Notes under the pieces: generated by a model | Databases searched by the model: none | Told to the model about the DNA's origin: nothing | The model's input: the letters and a program-made list of their open reading frames with translations, nothing else | In this document: in pieces, positions 43,510 to 55,649 of the stretch | How positions within the stretch are numbered: the first letter of the stretch is position 1 | Layout: every line of letters starts with the position of its first letter | Origin: Panorpa germanica | Lineage: Eukaryota > Arthropoda > Insecta > Mecoptera > Panorpidae | DNA length: 64,000 nucleotides | Direction of reading: 5' to 3' | Assembly (NCBI GenBank): GCA_963678705.1 | Contig: OY783216.1 | Span: forward strand, 11,160,001-11,224,000 | Made by a program: the position numbers and the translations under genes

Positions 43510-44285
43510 ATATAGTTTTTCTTAATTTAATATTTTTAATTTAAGACATTGGACCTTGTAAGGTTCTAAGTAAATTAAGAAAACTTAGAAAATAAATTAA
43601 ATTAAAAATGGTACTGTGAATGACTACGCGTATTATGCTAAACACTTTAAATTAAATACAAAATGCAAAATAAAATTAAGCAGTGAGTGGGAATGATACT
43701 TAAGTGTCTCAATTCGAATAGTTTGTCTTTCTTTCTCTTGTATAAATCTGTAGACCATTCGTCTGTGAAAACCAAGGAATGATCAACGCGTTCGGTTGTT
43801 GTTCGCTCCATCATCTTCGAATTCGCATGTCCACATTATTATTGTGTTCACCAGACTGCGATTATAGCAAAACGGTTGGTTGAATGTTGGCTGAATCAAC
43901 AATCAAACAATTGCGTTTCCGTAGTCAGCGAAGGGCTCGTAAATAGAGACAATTGAAAACCACCCACTCTGCTACGAGTACGAGAATAAAATCAACAATG
44001 TGCAGTCGCTAGTCAACAGACCAGACCGCATTGTGAATTGCAACATGAGAAAAGACAAATTGAATACTTTCAAATAATTGGGTTTTATGTTACTCTACAA
44101 GCTATTACGGTGAAATGCAATTACTTAATGAGAATAGAGGCCATATTAGGAAGGCAGTCTTAAAGTTTCCAGGGTTAATATGGAGATGGAGTTACTCATC
44201 ACAATTCTAGGAATATAATTACGTATACGCTATAAAATACCCTTGAAAATATCTACTATATTAGATACTCACTTGTTATTAATCA
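43510..44285. other. No gene seen
   Basis: AT-rich, without supported features. Confidence 0.45.
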
Positions 44286-44292
44286 TATTGGT

Positions 44293-44995
44293 ATGTTAAA
44301 GTCAAAACGTTAAAGAAAAGCATATTTTCGATAATGATTTTTGACAACGCAGTTAATATAAAATTCTTTTTATAATTACTACATGATGAAATAACATTTG
44401 AAGAATACTTTGTGAAACTTTCATAAATAAATTTCAAGAAATAATTTAATTGCAGCGAATCTCCGCAGACGTTATAAAAAAAGTAACATTGCGGTGTCAC
44501 TCATAACTCATCACTGAATTTTCTGAAATCAAAAAACCAAAATGATTTTATTAGTTGATAAGTTTCTGCAGGTAACGCTGTCGAGTTTTTCTATTTTTAT
44601 TTAATCTTCAATTTTTTAAAGCATTTTTTAAAATTCATAATATCGATTTTTCATGAAAAAAATCAGAATCTTTGTTATTTTAAAATACGTTAACATTAAA
44701 AAATTAAAAAAAAATCGACAGTGTTACCTCGGCATTTATGTAAAGAAAGAGTGTGTAAAATTTAAAAGAATCGGTTCAGTAGATTTTGAGTTAAAGAGGG
44801 CACCGACTCTGAAAAAGCTAAGTGTGAGAAACGCATTTAAAAGTTTCAAAGTAACACGAAACCAAACTAGAGAGGTGAAAACTTAAAACTCTATATCTCC
44901 GACAGTTTTACTCCAATCGACTTCAAATTTTCATACAATAAACTTAATATGTTTTACATTAATATAAATAAATTTAAAAAAAATTGAAACCTTAA
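44293..44995 (+). mobile_element. Foldback-family copy 3
   Basis: About 700 bp, with both halves present: the left region TTAATATAAAATTC, the internal arms GCAGGTAACGCTGTCGAG and CGACAGTGTTACCTCGGC, and the right end TTGAAACCTTAA. Its ends form short inverted repeats with the start GTTAAAGTCAAAAC. Confidence 0.75.
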
Positions 44996-44999
44996 TATA

Positions 45000-45935
45000 T
45001 TTTTAGTCGACTTTCGAATATGTTTATTGAAAAAGAAATTGAATCATTGTCTCCGCTTATCTTAAACACATTGCACAATGCGTCCGTTATTTCCATACAG
45101 TTGCGTGTCAGTGAATTCCTCCAACTAGCCATGTTTTGCGAACTGTAACTTAGTTTCATCATAATAAGAAATAGCATCAGTTCCGTTCCATGGAGGATGT
45201 GCACTGACCATTCCGAATCATCGAAGCACAGCGTTCACTTGCTTTGCAATCTGCTTCCTCTACCAGTATTACCAGTACGTTTATATATCAGAAATGCCAA
45301 TAACGAGTAAGGACAGCTAGCTAGTAAGTTAGTTTTATAGCTATGGTTATGGGTACAGGGGAGAGGGGGGAAAGGGGAGTAGTGGTAGATCTTCGAACCG
45401 TTCGATGCACCACTATTCGAGTCACGCATCGAATATAAATTTATTAGAGCACCATCTTAAAGGTTAATTTATAAGGGAAGTCTGGAAACTGTAATTTCCT
45501 TCGATATTGACTTTGGCTCTCTACTATTATTCTCTAATATATTATTAATAAAGACTAAATTGATGTTTGCCATTCCATAAATAGCAACGAAAACTACGTT
45601 TATACAAGAGTATAACAGTTAGTTTAGTTGTGGTTATCGAATATGTTTAAAGTTTCAAGTTTTTCACATCGACCATCGTATTCTTAAAAGAATGGCTGCT
45701 AGAAATGAATGCCGAAAGAAGAACGAGGGGTTACTCAAGGTGTCATGAGCTTTGTGACGTCACATCTCATTGTTTGTCGTTCAAGAAAAGTAAATAAACA
45801 TGATCGAGAGCAATATAGGGCTAAAAGGAATTGTTGTTCAAATGTGTGACGTCACACAGGGAGTGGTAATGCGGACGAGGTGTTAAAAAAGCCATAATAT
45901 TTGTGTGATTTCATTTATAGTTGATCCCTTATCTT
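45000..45935. other. No gene seen
   Basis: A minus-strand frame at 44992-45204 begins with a weakly hydrophobic leader but has no donor in the right phase to serve as the missing Ig signal exon. Otherwise unassigned. Confidence 0.4.
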
Positions 45936-45939
45936 GCAT

Positions 45940-46205
45940 TGACTTTTATTCGTCATAGCCACCATCAAACATTTTGTTTTATATATTTAACATTTTATAA
46001 TTCTATTTTACTAATTTCTAAATATTTAAATAATTCACTAATCAATTTTGAATCACTTAACAAAAATTTAGTAGTAAAAGGAAAAGTTTTAATCACATCT
46101 AATATTTCAATATTGAATTTGAATTATGATTTATGCATTCAAATATCATATGATTTAAAGTTTCTTCTTCATCACATTGACATCTATCGTCAGATTTTTA
46201 TTATT
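45940..46205 (-). pseudogene. LINE 3' end (family B), minus copy
   Basis: In reverse it matches 39450-39700: a decayed knuckle region, the phrase TTAGATGTGATTAAAACTTT, and the GTTTGATGGTGG tail. Confidence 0.7.
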
Positions 46206-46239
46206 TTTAGTTATTTTATTTTATTTTATTATAGATCAT

Positions 46240-47590
46240 TCCCTATCACTGAGTCTTAGGATAAATGTTTATTGCTACAATCAATCTGATAGAGGAATCA
46301 ATTTTCTACATTTTTTTTGTATTTCTGATAGATATTGAGCTGTACCGCTGTATAGTAGTGCACTTTATTAAAAAGTAGTAGTGATTTTAAATAGCGAGTG
46401 CATGCGCTCACAATTTTGGTTCTATCTCTTAAACCCATGATAGTAATTGAACATACCATATATCATTTTAAAGGTTTCTACAGCTTTCGTAGCGTTCTAC
46501 AACTTTTATCTAATGATAATTTTTAAAAAACTCACAATTTACAAAAAAACAATTAAAACTAATTACAAATTTATTAAATAAACTGTTTTAATACCTCAAA
46601 TGGTTACAGTCATATATTTGGTATTTCTACGTTTTTTTAATGAAGCTAATGCGTTTGATGGGAGCAATGTGAGCCTGTAGATACTTACCTTTAGAATGCT
46701 ATCTACCCGTGATATATGAGTGTGTTACACCGGATATAACACGGCTCATATAAATCGTTCCTAAAAGGCTTATACGTATAATATGATGGTACAGACATGG
46801 GGGTTCCAAGAATTACCCTACGTTCGAGTACATGAGACTTTCATATGATGTAACAATAAAATACGTGCTTTGCTATCTTATGGTACTTCGGAATCAGGAA
46901 TCGTACACGATGGAGGTGAACGCATTAAGTCAAGTATGTTGAACATCAGAACCGAATTTTATTGATGTGGAGTGAACGCACATGAGTGTCAGATGGATTA
47001 CGCACTATCGTCAACTGTGATAGCGAGTATGCTGTGTAAACGATAATGACGAACCTAACATCCACGTCCTCCTTTTAACGCTCACTCAAGACTGGATAGA
47101 TATCAAATTCAAGCGTCTCGATTTAGATTCTCTCTCGGCGAGATATTTGTCAAAACATTTGTCGATGCGGCGAGAATGAACATGGCTATTGGTCTCACCT
47201 CTCGTTCGAGGCAATAGAGGCAAGCTAACGCGAGGCGAGAACACTCGAAACAGGAAAACTGAGGCGAGAACTACAGTACTTACTTAATCTCACCAGTCTC
47301 GGCGAGAGTGAATTGCTGGAATTACAACAAATGGTGCCATGTTCAGACAAGTTTTTACGCTTAAGGAGGTACAGGACGTTAACGTAAATGTTGAAAACGT
47401 TGTGAAATTTGGAAAATCAATACAAATAGTAAAAATACATGCTGTCTCAATATTTTAGAGATCTAGGGTTCCTAGTTTTCTTTTTATACATGATTAAAAA
47501 TAGTAATTTACCATACAAATCATAATTTTTAGCTCAATTTCACCACATAATATAACTTTTAACTATGAAAAAATGGTGACACGGCTTTCA
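46240..47590. other. No gene seen; weak foldback inside
   Basis: Imperfect inverted 17-mers around CTCTCGGCGAGA occur at about 47128-47144 and 47297-47313. Otherwise no supported feature. Confidence 0.35.
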
Positions 47591-47614
47591 AAAACTAGGT
47601 GTATATAAAAGAAT

Positions 47615-48022
47615 CTGTAGCTCTTAGAGTCGTCTGATTGCAAGCTAGTCGCGCAACGAAGTTTCCAACGAAAAGAAAAAATGAACCATTCGAGCCGTGT
47701 TTCGTGGCTCTATAATATTTTTAACAATAGCATAATAGAGAATTTTGTTGTGTCGTATTTGTATGGATGTATGTATTTAAATACTTTTGAATAGTAGTTG
47801 TTCACATCTCTGCTCATGATGTCACCATCAAAAGCGTGCAACGTAATTGCCCTGCGACCAAGAAACATAGTCGCTTAAAACGTACTCAAAACCTATATCA
47901 AATCAGTTTAGTTTCGTTCGTGCCGTGTGTTTTCTTTCACTAACAACACCGTTGCATTTTTATTCGGTTCGGGCAGATTTGGGGCTAAGTTTTGCAATCA
48001 GTCGACCCATGTGCCGACGGCC
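47615..48022. mobile_element. Second Harbinger-like MITE, reverse orientation
   Basis: In reverse it matches 40880-41403, including the block with GGGGCTAA, the shared ACACACGGCACGAACG and ACCATCAAAAGCGTG region, and an end GGCC followed by TTA at 48023. The far end near 47615 is degraded. Confidence 0.65.
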
Positions 48023-48029
48023 TTAGTGT

Positions 48030-48675
48030 GATGATATGGAGAAGCCTGGGTTGAACAGGAACATGCTTAAAACATTCCGTAATTTTAATTGTGATTGTAT
48101 GAAATTTTAGTAACGATACTATAAGAAAATAATATTTTAGTGATTCCTCGAAAAACATTTTTTAGTTCGTAGACGAATATTCATAGACGAAACTTTATAT
48201 TTTATTTTTTGAAATACAATGAATATGTAAAACCTAAAAGATCTCTAGACATGCTGTGTGCTTTTGCGACGTATTATTTTACGGTAGAATAATTTCTGTA
48301 ATGTATTCCAGTATGTCGTTCTGCAGAAACATCGAACGAAGAAGTAGAATCAACAAAACAGGCAAAATATATTTTCTGAGTCATTCACCACAGTTCGTGA
48401 CTTATTGTTTGTCTTATTTTATATTTATTACAAAGAAAAGTTTATCTACCTTATGCTTATCATCTGTTTTATTCAATAATTATTTAATGACTCCATTTTA
48501 TAAAGACATTTACATTTTATAAAGACTTCCTTCCTGTTTTGTTTATGCTTATATAGATATATAATTATATACGTTATAATTCTATGTTTTTTTTATTTTC
48601 ATAAAGCCTCTATTATATTAAATTTATATTTGATTTTTGAAGTAAAATATATTAACATCTTAAATATGTTTTCAA
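48030..48675. other. No gene seen
   Basis: AT-rich. The frame at 48256-48522 has no domain or splice support. Confidence 0.4.
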
Positions 48676-48679
48676 GGTA

Positions 48680-49335
48680 TGTAAGGTCAAAACGATAAAG
48701 AAGAAATGCATTCTCGATAATGTTTTTTGACGACACAGTTAATATATAATTATTTCTATAATTACTACATAATAAAATGACATTTGAAGAATACTTTGTA
48801 AAATTTTCATAAATAAATATCAAGAAATGAGGTATTGACAACGAATCTCTGCAAACGTCACAAGAAAAAGTAACATTGCGCTGCCACTCATAACTCATCA
48901 CTGAATTTTCTGAAATCTAAAATTCAAAATGATTTCATCACTTGATAAGTTTCTGCCGGTAACGCTGTGGAGTTTTTATTTTTTTTTATTGATTTTTCAA
49001 TTTTTTTACAACACTTAAAAGTCAAAATACCGATTTTTCATGGAAATTTTTATTTTAAAATACGTTAAAAGAAACTCGTCAACGTTACCTCGGCATTTAT
49101 ATAAAGAAAAAGTGTGCAAAATTTCAAAAGAATCGGTCCAGTAGATTTTCAGCTATAGATGGCACCGACTTTGAAAAGCATTTTAAAGTTTCTAAGTAAC
49201 ACGAAAGCAGCCAGAGAGGTGGAGACTTAAAACTCTATATCTCCGACAGTTTTACTTTAATCGACTTCAAATTTTCACACAATAAACTTAATATATTGTA
49301 CAATAATATAAATAAATAAAAAAAAGTTGAAACCT
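48680..49335 (+). mobile_element. Foldback-family copy 4
   Basis: It starts GTAAGGTCAAAACGATAAAG and ends GTTGAAACCT. It carries the paired GGTAACGCTGTGGAG and TCGTCAACGTTACCTCGG arms and the closing block CTCTATATCTCCGACAG. Confidence 0.8.
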
Positions 49336-49339
49336 GATC

Positions 49340-50335
49340 AGATAAAGGTATATGGTAAGAAGTCTTGACGAAGATGACAAGAGATTCAAAAACTATACCC
49401 GCGTTGGCTACAACAACGATTGGTTGATTATATTATGTAGATTTCATTTAAGAAAGATTGAGAGAGTTATTTAAAACTCTGCGAGTTATGTAAAACGGGT
49501 TATGTTTATAAAGATACACAAATGTAGAAAACAGAATAAATTTATGCGGATTGGGAAAACAGCTAGTAGGAAATCCTGTATTAAACTTCCGGCGCAGGCC
49601 TGGTAAAAATAACCAGATAATAAAAGGAACAGAGAACGTAATATATCCGGGACAAATTGTAGGTCAGCCTCGAAAACATTCCGTGAAACATATTAATTGA
49701 CTTCCAGGAATGCAAGGAATTTAATAGAGTATAAAACGTTATTGTATAACGCCAATAACCAACCACTCGGTATCAATTTCCATCGATTAAATGCAAAGAA
49801 AATTCGAGACGTCTGCAAACAGTCGTGGCGCCGGGTTGCTGTTTACAAAATATAATATAACAATATTACGAACTAAATAAAACACAAGTTCTTTTTTCTA
49901 CACAGAAAACAATGACTAGCACTGGCACTGGAACTGCCTGTTTTAAAGTAAGGTTTCAGTTTTAAAAGTTTTGTAGATGTATTAAATGGGAATTGCTTTT
50001 ATTTTCTCACCCAAGACGAACTCTGAACACTAAATAGTATCATTATTCTATAATTCTATTTATTAACTTTCTCATTTCATTCTTCTTTATTTATTATTTT
50101 TTGTAAAATACTTGTATACCATAAAAGGTTTTAGTGAAAGAAAATTTCTGTATAAAAACAAATCATTTTTCATTTTTGTTCACAGTGGGATATGTATCAT
50201 ACTACTCAATAAGTTTGTAGGATAAATGACGTCATTTGTGAAGACAAATTCCATTTTATTTTTAGGTAGTACCTACCTTCAAACGTTATGTGTCCGAATA
50301 ACACTTGTCAAGCCATTGCTTTCCTCTTTTTCCAT
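49340..50335. other. No gene seen
   Basis: AT-rich, without supported features. Confidence 0.4.
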
Positions 50336-50339
50336 TGTT

Positions 50340-50600
50340 TTGAAAGTAGCATCACTAAAATCAATGTAACTCATAATCTAATGGTCAAATTATCATGAAA
50401 TTTGGACACAAATCGTTTGAAGGTTAATACTATCTAAAAATCATGTGGTAGTCACGTGGGGATAAGTCTAAAATGTAAGGTGGGTGTTTAAGAGGTTGCC
50501 AGTGTAATTTAGTGAGTTTATCACGAGTTAGAGCACGCGTTGTCTTGCAGAAGAAGGACATCGCGAAGCGCTAACCGACGTCGGTTACAGTAGCTGACAG
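50340..50600 (-). pseudogene. Mariner transposase relic, second lineage
   Basis: On the minus strand it reads LLQDNARALTRDK, then LHWQPLKHPPYILDLSPRDY. These are the second and third catalytic-Asp regions of a mariner transposase (QDNAR and the HPPYSPDLSP-type motif). The sequence differs from the irritans-type copy at 54409. No start, N-terminus or ITRs were found. Confidence 0.75.
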
Positions 50601-51069
50601 TAGTAGGAAGCAATCACCATCCGTCGAGCATGTCAAAGTCAATCAGCAGTACCAAAACACAATAGCCAAAACTATTGCCTTGTTTTCCTTTCTTCTTCAA
50701 TTCAAATATAAAATAATAAATATCACTATACTAGCAAATGTTACAAATTCTATTACAAAAATAATTTTCTATTTTTAGGATCGTGAAAACACATTACATT
50801 ATAATAAGGTCGTCGTTATTTCAGTTGAAATTAATTTAAATAAAATGCATTTGGCAAAAATTCAACTTTTAGTTATCTCAACTTTTATTATTAAAATTAA
50901 ATTAAAACTACTTCCAACCTGTAGGATTTGTAATGGTATACTCATCCCAGCAGGGCCGGTTTTAAGGATAGGTAACAGAGGCACTTGAATTCTTGGAAAA
51001 AGTAACCTGCTTTTTACTTTATTTTCATGCGTTAATAAGAAATTCACAGCTTGCCCATTATTGGGTAGC

Positions 51070-51400
51070 TATTTTAAAGGGAGGTATTGAAGGAAAGAGG
51101 TAGATGGCGGAAATAGAAAAAAGGAAGGAAAAACAGGACAATAAATAATCTCGTTATCTGGTTTGCTTAGGGAACATGAAGCCAGAGGGTCAAGAGAAGA
51201 AGAAGTAGAAAGCACTTTTTGGAAGTACTAAAAGTCTAGAATATTTTTTTTAGTTTTAATAAATAAATAAAGTTTAGTTTTAAATAAAATTAATAAAGTT
51301 TAGTTTTAAGATTGAATTGTTAAGATAGGAATGAAATGTCATAAGAAATAGAATGCGGTAGATTGTAAAGCCGAAAGGCACACACAATTAACAATAAATA
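51070..51400 (+). pseudogene. R1-like LINE end nested in hAT element
   Basis: A decayed coding end (MAEIEKRKEK) is followed by a tail ending GTAAAGCCGAAAGGCACACA, as in 28955-29350, with an AATAAATAA run. Confidence 0.65.
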
Positions 51401-51484
51401 ATAAATAGTTCACAGGAAAATTTTTGGAGTCCCTTTGACATCATATTGAAGAAGCGTATGATTTTTTCGTGATGACAGATTTCA

Positions 51485-51730
51485 CTCGTTCAAGGAAATG
51501 TCAGTGATATGAACTACAAATGGCAAAATCACTACCGTACCAGTATTGAATGAAGTTGTAAATAAACTACTAAAGTGTAACAAAGACAGATATATCTTGT
51601 TTCTTTTTTTACGACTTTCTGACGAAATGATAAATATTTTCAAATGTAAAAGAGACAACAACTATATCTCCATTTAAATGAATGGTGTTGGAAAGGGAGA
51701 GAATATTCTTATGAAAGAATTCTGACAAAT
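51485..51730. repeat. Dispersed repeat, copy 2 (empty MITE site)
   Basis: It aligns with 18140-18161 plus 18535-18750, but without the MITE. The phrase TTCACTCGTTCAAGGAAATG spans the site uninterrupted. Confidence 0.7.
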
Positions 51731-51819
51731 TTCACCAAATATTTACTATGTGATTTGTGTATTTAATATGATTTGACCGCATCGTTAGCTCTCGCCTGGG
51801 GCCGGCCCTGTATCCCACT

Positions 51820-52810
51820 ATAATTTACATACTTTAGGTATTTTGCATTCGTAGACGAAGTTGAACTCATCCGAGTGCTGCTGACATGTGCCGGCGCTTT
51901 ACTAGTTCGAATTAATTGAATATCTGAGCGCTGTCGCAAAACTCTACATTTATATTTTTCTGTATTCCCAGTGTACTGCAAAATTTATTTATATAAAGTT
52001 GTTTTGAATCGCATTACCTCGTCCACCGATTCTCAAACCTCTTTTTGAAATTGAAGGATTTTTTTCACAAGACAAATGGGATAAAACAGTTTTACGATCG
52101 TTCTTTATAACTCTGGTACGACATATGTATGTACGACATATATTTTCGTTTTGAATTTATGAATACATATGCCTGCTCTAGTTCGCTCAGCGTATCATCA
52201 TACCGTTTCGCACTATGAAGCACCAAGCTAAAGAGACGGTTTATTTGATATGCTGTGCTGCTTCCACATATGGAGTGGAGTACACACTAGTGACATCTAG
52301 CAGTAAGTAGCTGTATCTAACGTAAGCGTACAGTTACAGCCTATGAATATGTAATGCCTACACAGTGAGAGGAATGGGTGGGAGGGTTGTTCTCACTGGA
52401 GGGTTCGAGGAGACCCGCGGGAAATGGTTAGAAAGAGCATAAACTGTGACAGTTCCAGTAGTCCCACTTCCAGTGTCAGGGAACCATGCGTTGGAACTTG
52501 TTTAGTTCCTATTGTGAAATATGGCAACTATTATCATTGAAACTTTGAGATAGTTTCTTGTACAGTCTGTTACAGTTGAAATACTTTTTCAATTTTAAAT
52601 TCAATATGTAACTTTGTTAGTACAGAAATTAGTTTTTTATTTGTAAGAAAAGGTTATCACCGATGGAATCCTAGTTTTCGTTGTGGAAGTTCGTTTGACC
52701 TTTGCTGAAGATTTGGGACATTGAAAGAAGATTTCCTTTCAACTATGCCATTAGTTTTTCAGCGCATATATAAAAATATGTATAGCATCTTCTATATCTT
52801 GAACGAATGT
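51820..52810. other. No gene seen
   Basis: Moderately GC-richer near 52330-52480. No frame, splice pair or inverted end could be supported. Confidence 0.4.
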
Positions 52811-52816
52811 TGTTAG

Positions 52817-53132
52817 CAGAGGCGGCTTTTTGGGGTGGCAAACAGGGCAACCGCACGGGGCCTCGCATTCTCGCGCAACAACCCAAGCTCTTTAGAAAAC
52901 CCACTAGAATAATTGCGTCTTCTTTTAAGGCATTCATGTGCCTTAGTTTATCAGCATTAATATTTGTAATCTTTGTGCTAGTTAACTTTTATAAATCTTC
53001 CAATATAAAATTTTATTTCTCGTCAATTATCACCAAAAATACTTAATTACAATTTACATTAATTATACAAAGAACAAGTGCCTCACAAAGGTCTGCCGCC
53101 CCGGGGCCTCGCAATGGATAAGGCCGCCTCTG
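52817..53132. mobile_element. hAT-type MITE
   Basis: It begins CAGAGGCGGCTTT and ends AAGGCCGCCTCTG, with GC-rich subterminal blocks (GGGGCCTCGCA on both sides). Flanks GTTGTTAG (52809-52816) and GCTGCTGG (53133-53140) share 5 of 8 bases, the rest being transitions. That is weak evidence of an 8-bp duplication. Confidence 0.75.
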
Positions 53133-53399
53133 GCTGCTGGAACACTTTTCTATGAGACTTCTTTTTACTTTGGGATAGAGTTCATTTTAACAAGTTGACT
53201 ACTAACTTATAATGTTAAAGATGCGGTTTTCCGGTTGGCGAATACTTCGAGTATCTCTCATACGAACTCTGATGGAAGTCTGCGGCGGTACTCAATATGG
53301 AAACCAGCTCCCACCTGAAATCAATTGTTCCTAAACCGATATTGGGGCTCTATATTCGAGGGTATTTCGCAATATTTAGATCCAGACGATAATTCTAAC

Positions 53400-53905
53400 A
53401 ATGGTACACTTTCAGCAAAATTTCACATAAAAAGTAGCAAAACATCGGTTGGTGCCAGCATTTCATTTTATTCAAGAGTATTTGACAATAATTGGATGTT
53501 TCTTCAACTATTTAAAGTGGATACAGTATGGTTTGCCAAACTAAAATGGCCAAGAAGATTAATAACAATGACCTCATGACTAAGAATGAATCATACTGAA
53601 GCTCCGAAACATCTAGCAAGAAACAAAATCATTCCAAACCCTAAATGCGAATGTGGTGAAGAGGAGGCAGATCCTGACCACATTCTGTGGCAATGTAAAA
53701 ATACAGTAATGGCAAGAAATGGACTTCAAAGGAATAGATTTCCTATTAACACCGCCTTTTTGATTGAGAAACCGAAATTTATAATAGCAGTAGCCATGAA
53801 TAGATCATTGTTGTGTTCTAGATATAAAGTATAAGAAGAAGCAGAACAATATTAGGGGCGATGAAAGGCTACGTGCCTAGGAAGCCCAAAAAAATTATAT
53901 TTAAT
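53400..53905 (+). pseudogene. LINE 3' end (family C)
   Basis: It encodes the C-terminus of a non-LTR ORF2 with frameshifts and a stop (LRMNHTEAPKHLARN, CECGEEEADPDHILWQC), then a short 3' UTR ending near a poly-A-like AAAAAAATT at about 53890. It differs from families A and B. Confidence 0.7.
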
Positions 53906-54049
53906 AAGTGGATACAGTTGGGAAAGTGCCCCATATGTCGAAAAACCGTTTTTCAAGATAATTTAACGTCATACTACTATTATATATAATCTAGCACATA
54001 CCACATATATTTAAAGTTTATTTAACATGTAACAGTTTACCCGTTACAT

Positions 54050-54400
54050 AATATTTTTTATGATAGATTACATATGATTTGGAAGAGAGAGATGCCAGAA
54101 TATATATAATATATAATATATAATACATGAGAAGAATCGCAAGATTTAGATTGGGAAACGATGAGAAAAGCAACAGATGCTGGGTAAATAGAGAGTTTAG
54201 GATGTGCAGGGTGTGCGGGACTGAGATAGAAACGCTGGAGCACATTAAGTTTTCATGTGAGAAAAAGGTAAAGAGTGAAAGAAGATTGTGCAGTTATTAA
54301 AGGGACAGTGAAAGGAAGAGGTGGATCATTGGAGAGACAAGAAGAAATAGTAAAGGGAGAAAAACAATGAAGAGTAGAGAGTAAGAAAATGCTGTTGGTA
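54050..54400 (+). pseudogene. R1-like LINE end beside mariner
   Basis: It reads MRRIARFRLGNDEK, then RMCRVCGTEIETLEHIKFSC, with a frameshift afterwards. An (ATATAATAT)n expansion has interrupted its upstream end near 54100-54125. The mariner at 54409 follows within 10 bases. Confidence 0.7.
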
Positions 54401-54408
54401 TTATTATA

Positions 54409-55645
54409 CACATAGATGGCGCTAGTTTTATTGCAGTCATCTTTTTGTCAGTTAATACTAACCTTCAAAAGACAGCTGTTAAAATTTCATGATATTCTAT
54501 TCAGTAGTTTGTGAGTTATTGTGCTAAGAGTGACGCTACTTTTGTTATTTTCAAAACAATGGATCAAAAACAATTTCGTGTTTTAATTTTACACTGCTTC
54601 TTGATGGGAAAAAATACCGTTCAAGCGAAGCAATGGCTTGAAAAGTGTTATGGGGACTCCGCTCCATCAGAAACAACAATAAAACGTTGGTTTGCTGACT
54701 TCAAACGTGGTCGTAGAGACACCGATGATGCAGAACGCAGTGGACGTCCAAATGAGGCGGTAACACCAGAAAATATATAAAAAATCCACAAAATCGTTTT
54801 GAATGATCGAAAAGTGAAGTTGCGTGAGTTAGCTGACATCGTAAAGATATCAAAAGAACGTGTTGGCTTTATATTGCATGAGCATTTGACTATGAGAAAG
54901 CTCTGTTCAAAGTGGGTGCCGCGTTTGCTTACTGTTGACCAAAAACGAGAACGTGTCGATGATTCTGAGCAGTGTTTGGCCATGTTTAAACGTAACAAAC
55001 CGGAATTTTTGTGTCGATATGTGACAATGGATGAAACATGGATCCATCACTTCACTCCGGAATCAAAACGATCGTCATCTGAGTGGACAGCAACTGGTGA
55101 ACCTCGTCCAAAGCGCCCGCAAGCACAACAATCGGCTGGAAAGGTTATGGTCTCGGTATTTTCGGATGAGCGTGGTGTAATATTCATCGACTATCTTGAG
55201 AAAGGAAATACCATTAACAGTGACTATTATATAGCGTTATTGGAGCGTTTGAAGGCCGAAATTGCAAAGAAACGACCGCATATGGCAAAGAAACCGTGTT
55301 AGAAGTCAATCAAAACAATGGCAAAACTACATGAATTGAACTTCGAATTGCTCCCACATCCACCGTATTCGCCAGATTTGGTAGTCGCTGACTACTGCCT
55401 GTTCGCAGACCTGAGAAAAATGCTCGCCGGTAAGTAATTTGGCACGAATGAAGAGGTTATCGCTGAAACTGAGGCCTATTTTGAGGCAAAAGATAAATCG
55501 TTCTACAAAAGTGGTATTGAAATGTTAGAGCGGCGCTGGAATGATTGCGTTGCTCTTGATGGAGATTACGTTGATGAATAAAGCTAATTTTGAACCAAAA
55601 AAACTGTGTTTTTTTGTCAGGCCCGGGACTTTTCAGCCCATGTGT
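54409..55645 (+). mobile_element. Irritans-type mariner, inactivated
   Basis: 1237 bp between TA dinucleotides at 54407-54408 and 55646-55647. The 3' inverted end is intact (GGACTTTTCAGCCCATGTGT). The 5' end shares only the outer ACACAT and then diverges, so one ITR is largely lost. The transposase is broken (see the CDS entry). Confidence 0.88.
54559..55581 (+). pseudogene. Mariner transposase pseudogene
   Basis: The frame stays open in register for 341 codons but holds three in-frame stops at 54778, 55300 and 55435. Motifs in order: N-terminal helices with KRWFADFKRGRRDT; the linker WVPRLLTVDQK; VTMDETWIHH (first catalytic Asp); HPPYSPDL then ADYC (third catalytic Asp). The segment that should hold the second Asp is missing: the reading goes from AKKPC and a stop directly into KSIKTMAKLHE. 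By comparison with irritans-family transposases about eleven residues are deleted in frame. The protein cannot be catalytic. Nothing has been rebuilt here. Confidence 0.9.
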
Positions 55646-55649
55646 TATA

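Larger units (their letters stand above)
50951..51810. mobile_element. hAT-type element with nested repeats
   Basis: Ends CAGGGCCGGTTTTAAGG and CCTGGGGCCGGCCCTG are inverted repeats of the hAT type. Flanks CATCCCAG (50943-50950) and TATCCCAC (51811-51818) match at 6 of 8, as an aged 8-bp duplication. Inside are a LINE end (51070-51400) and the dispersed repeat copy 51485-51730. No transposase frame survives. Confidence 0.7.

Noticed and set aside
44992..45204. Minus-strand frame with hydrophobic start as the missing Ig signal-peptide exon
   Set aside because: No phase-1 consensus donor follows the leader and the hydrophobic core is weak.
47275..47345. Short minus-strand ATG segment with donor GTGAGA or GTAAGT as a signal exon
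   Set aside because: The leader (MAPFVVIPAIHSRRD) is not a convincing signal peptide.
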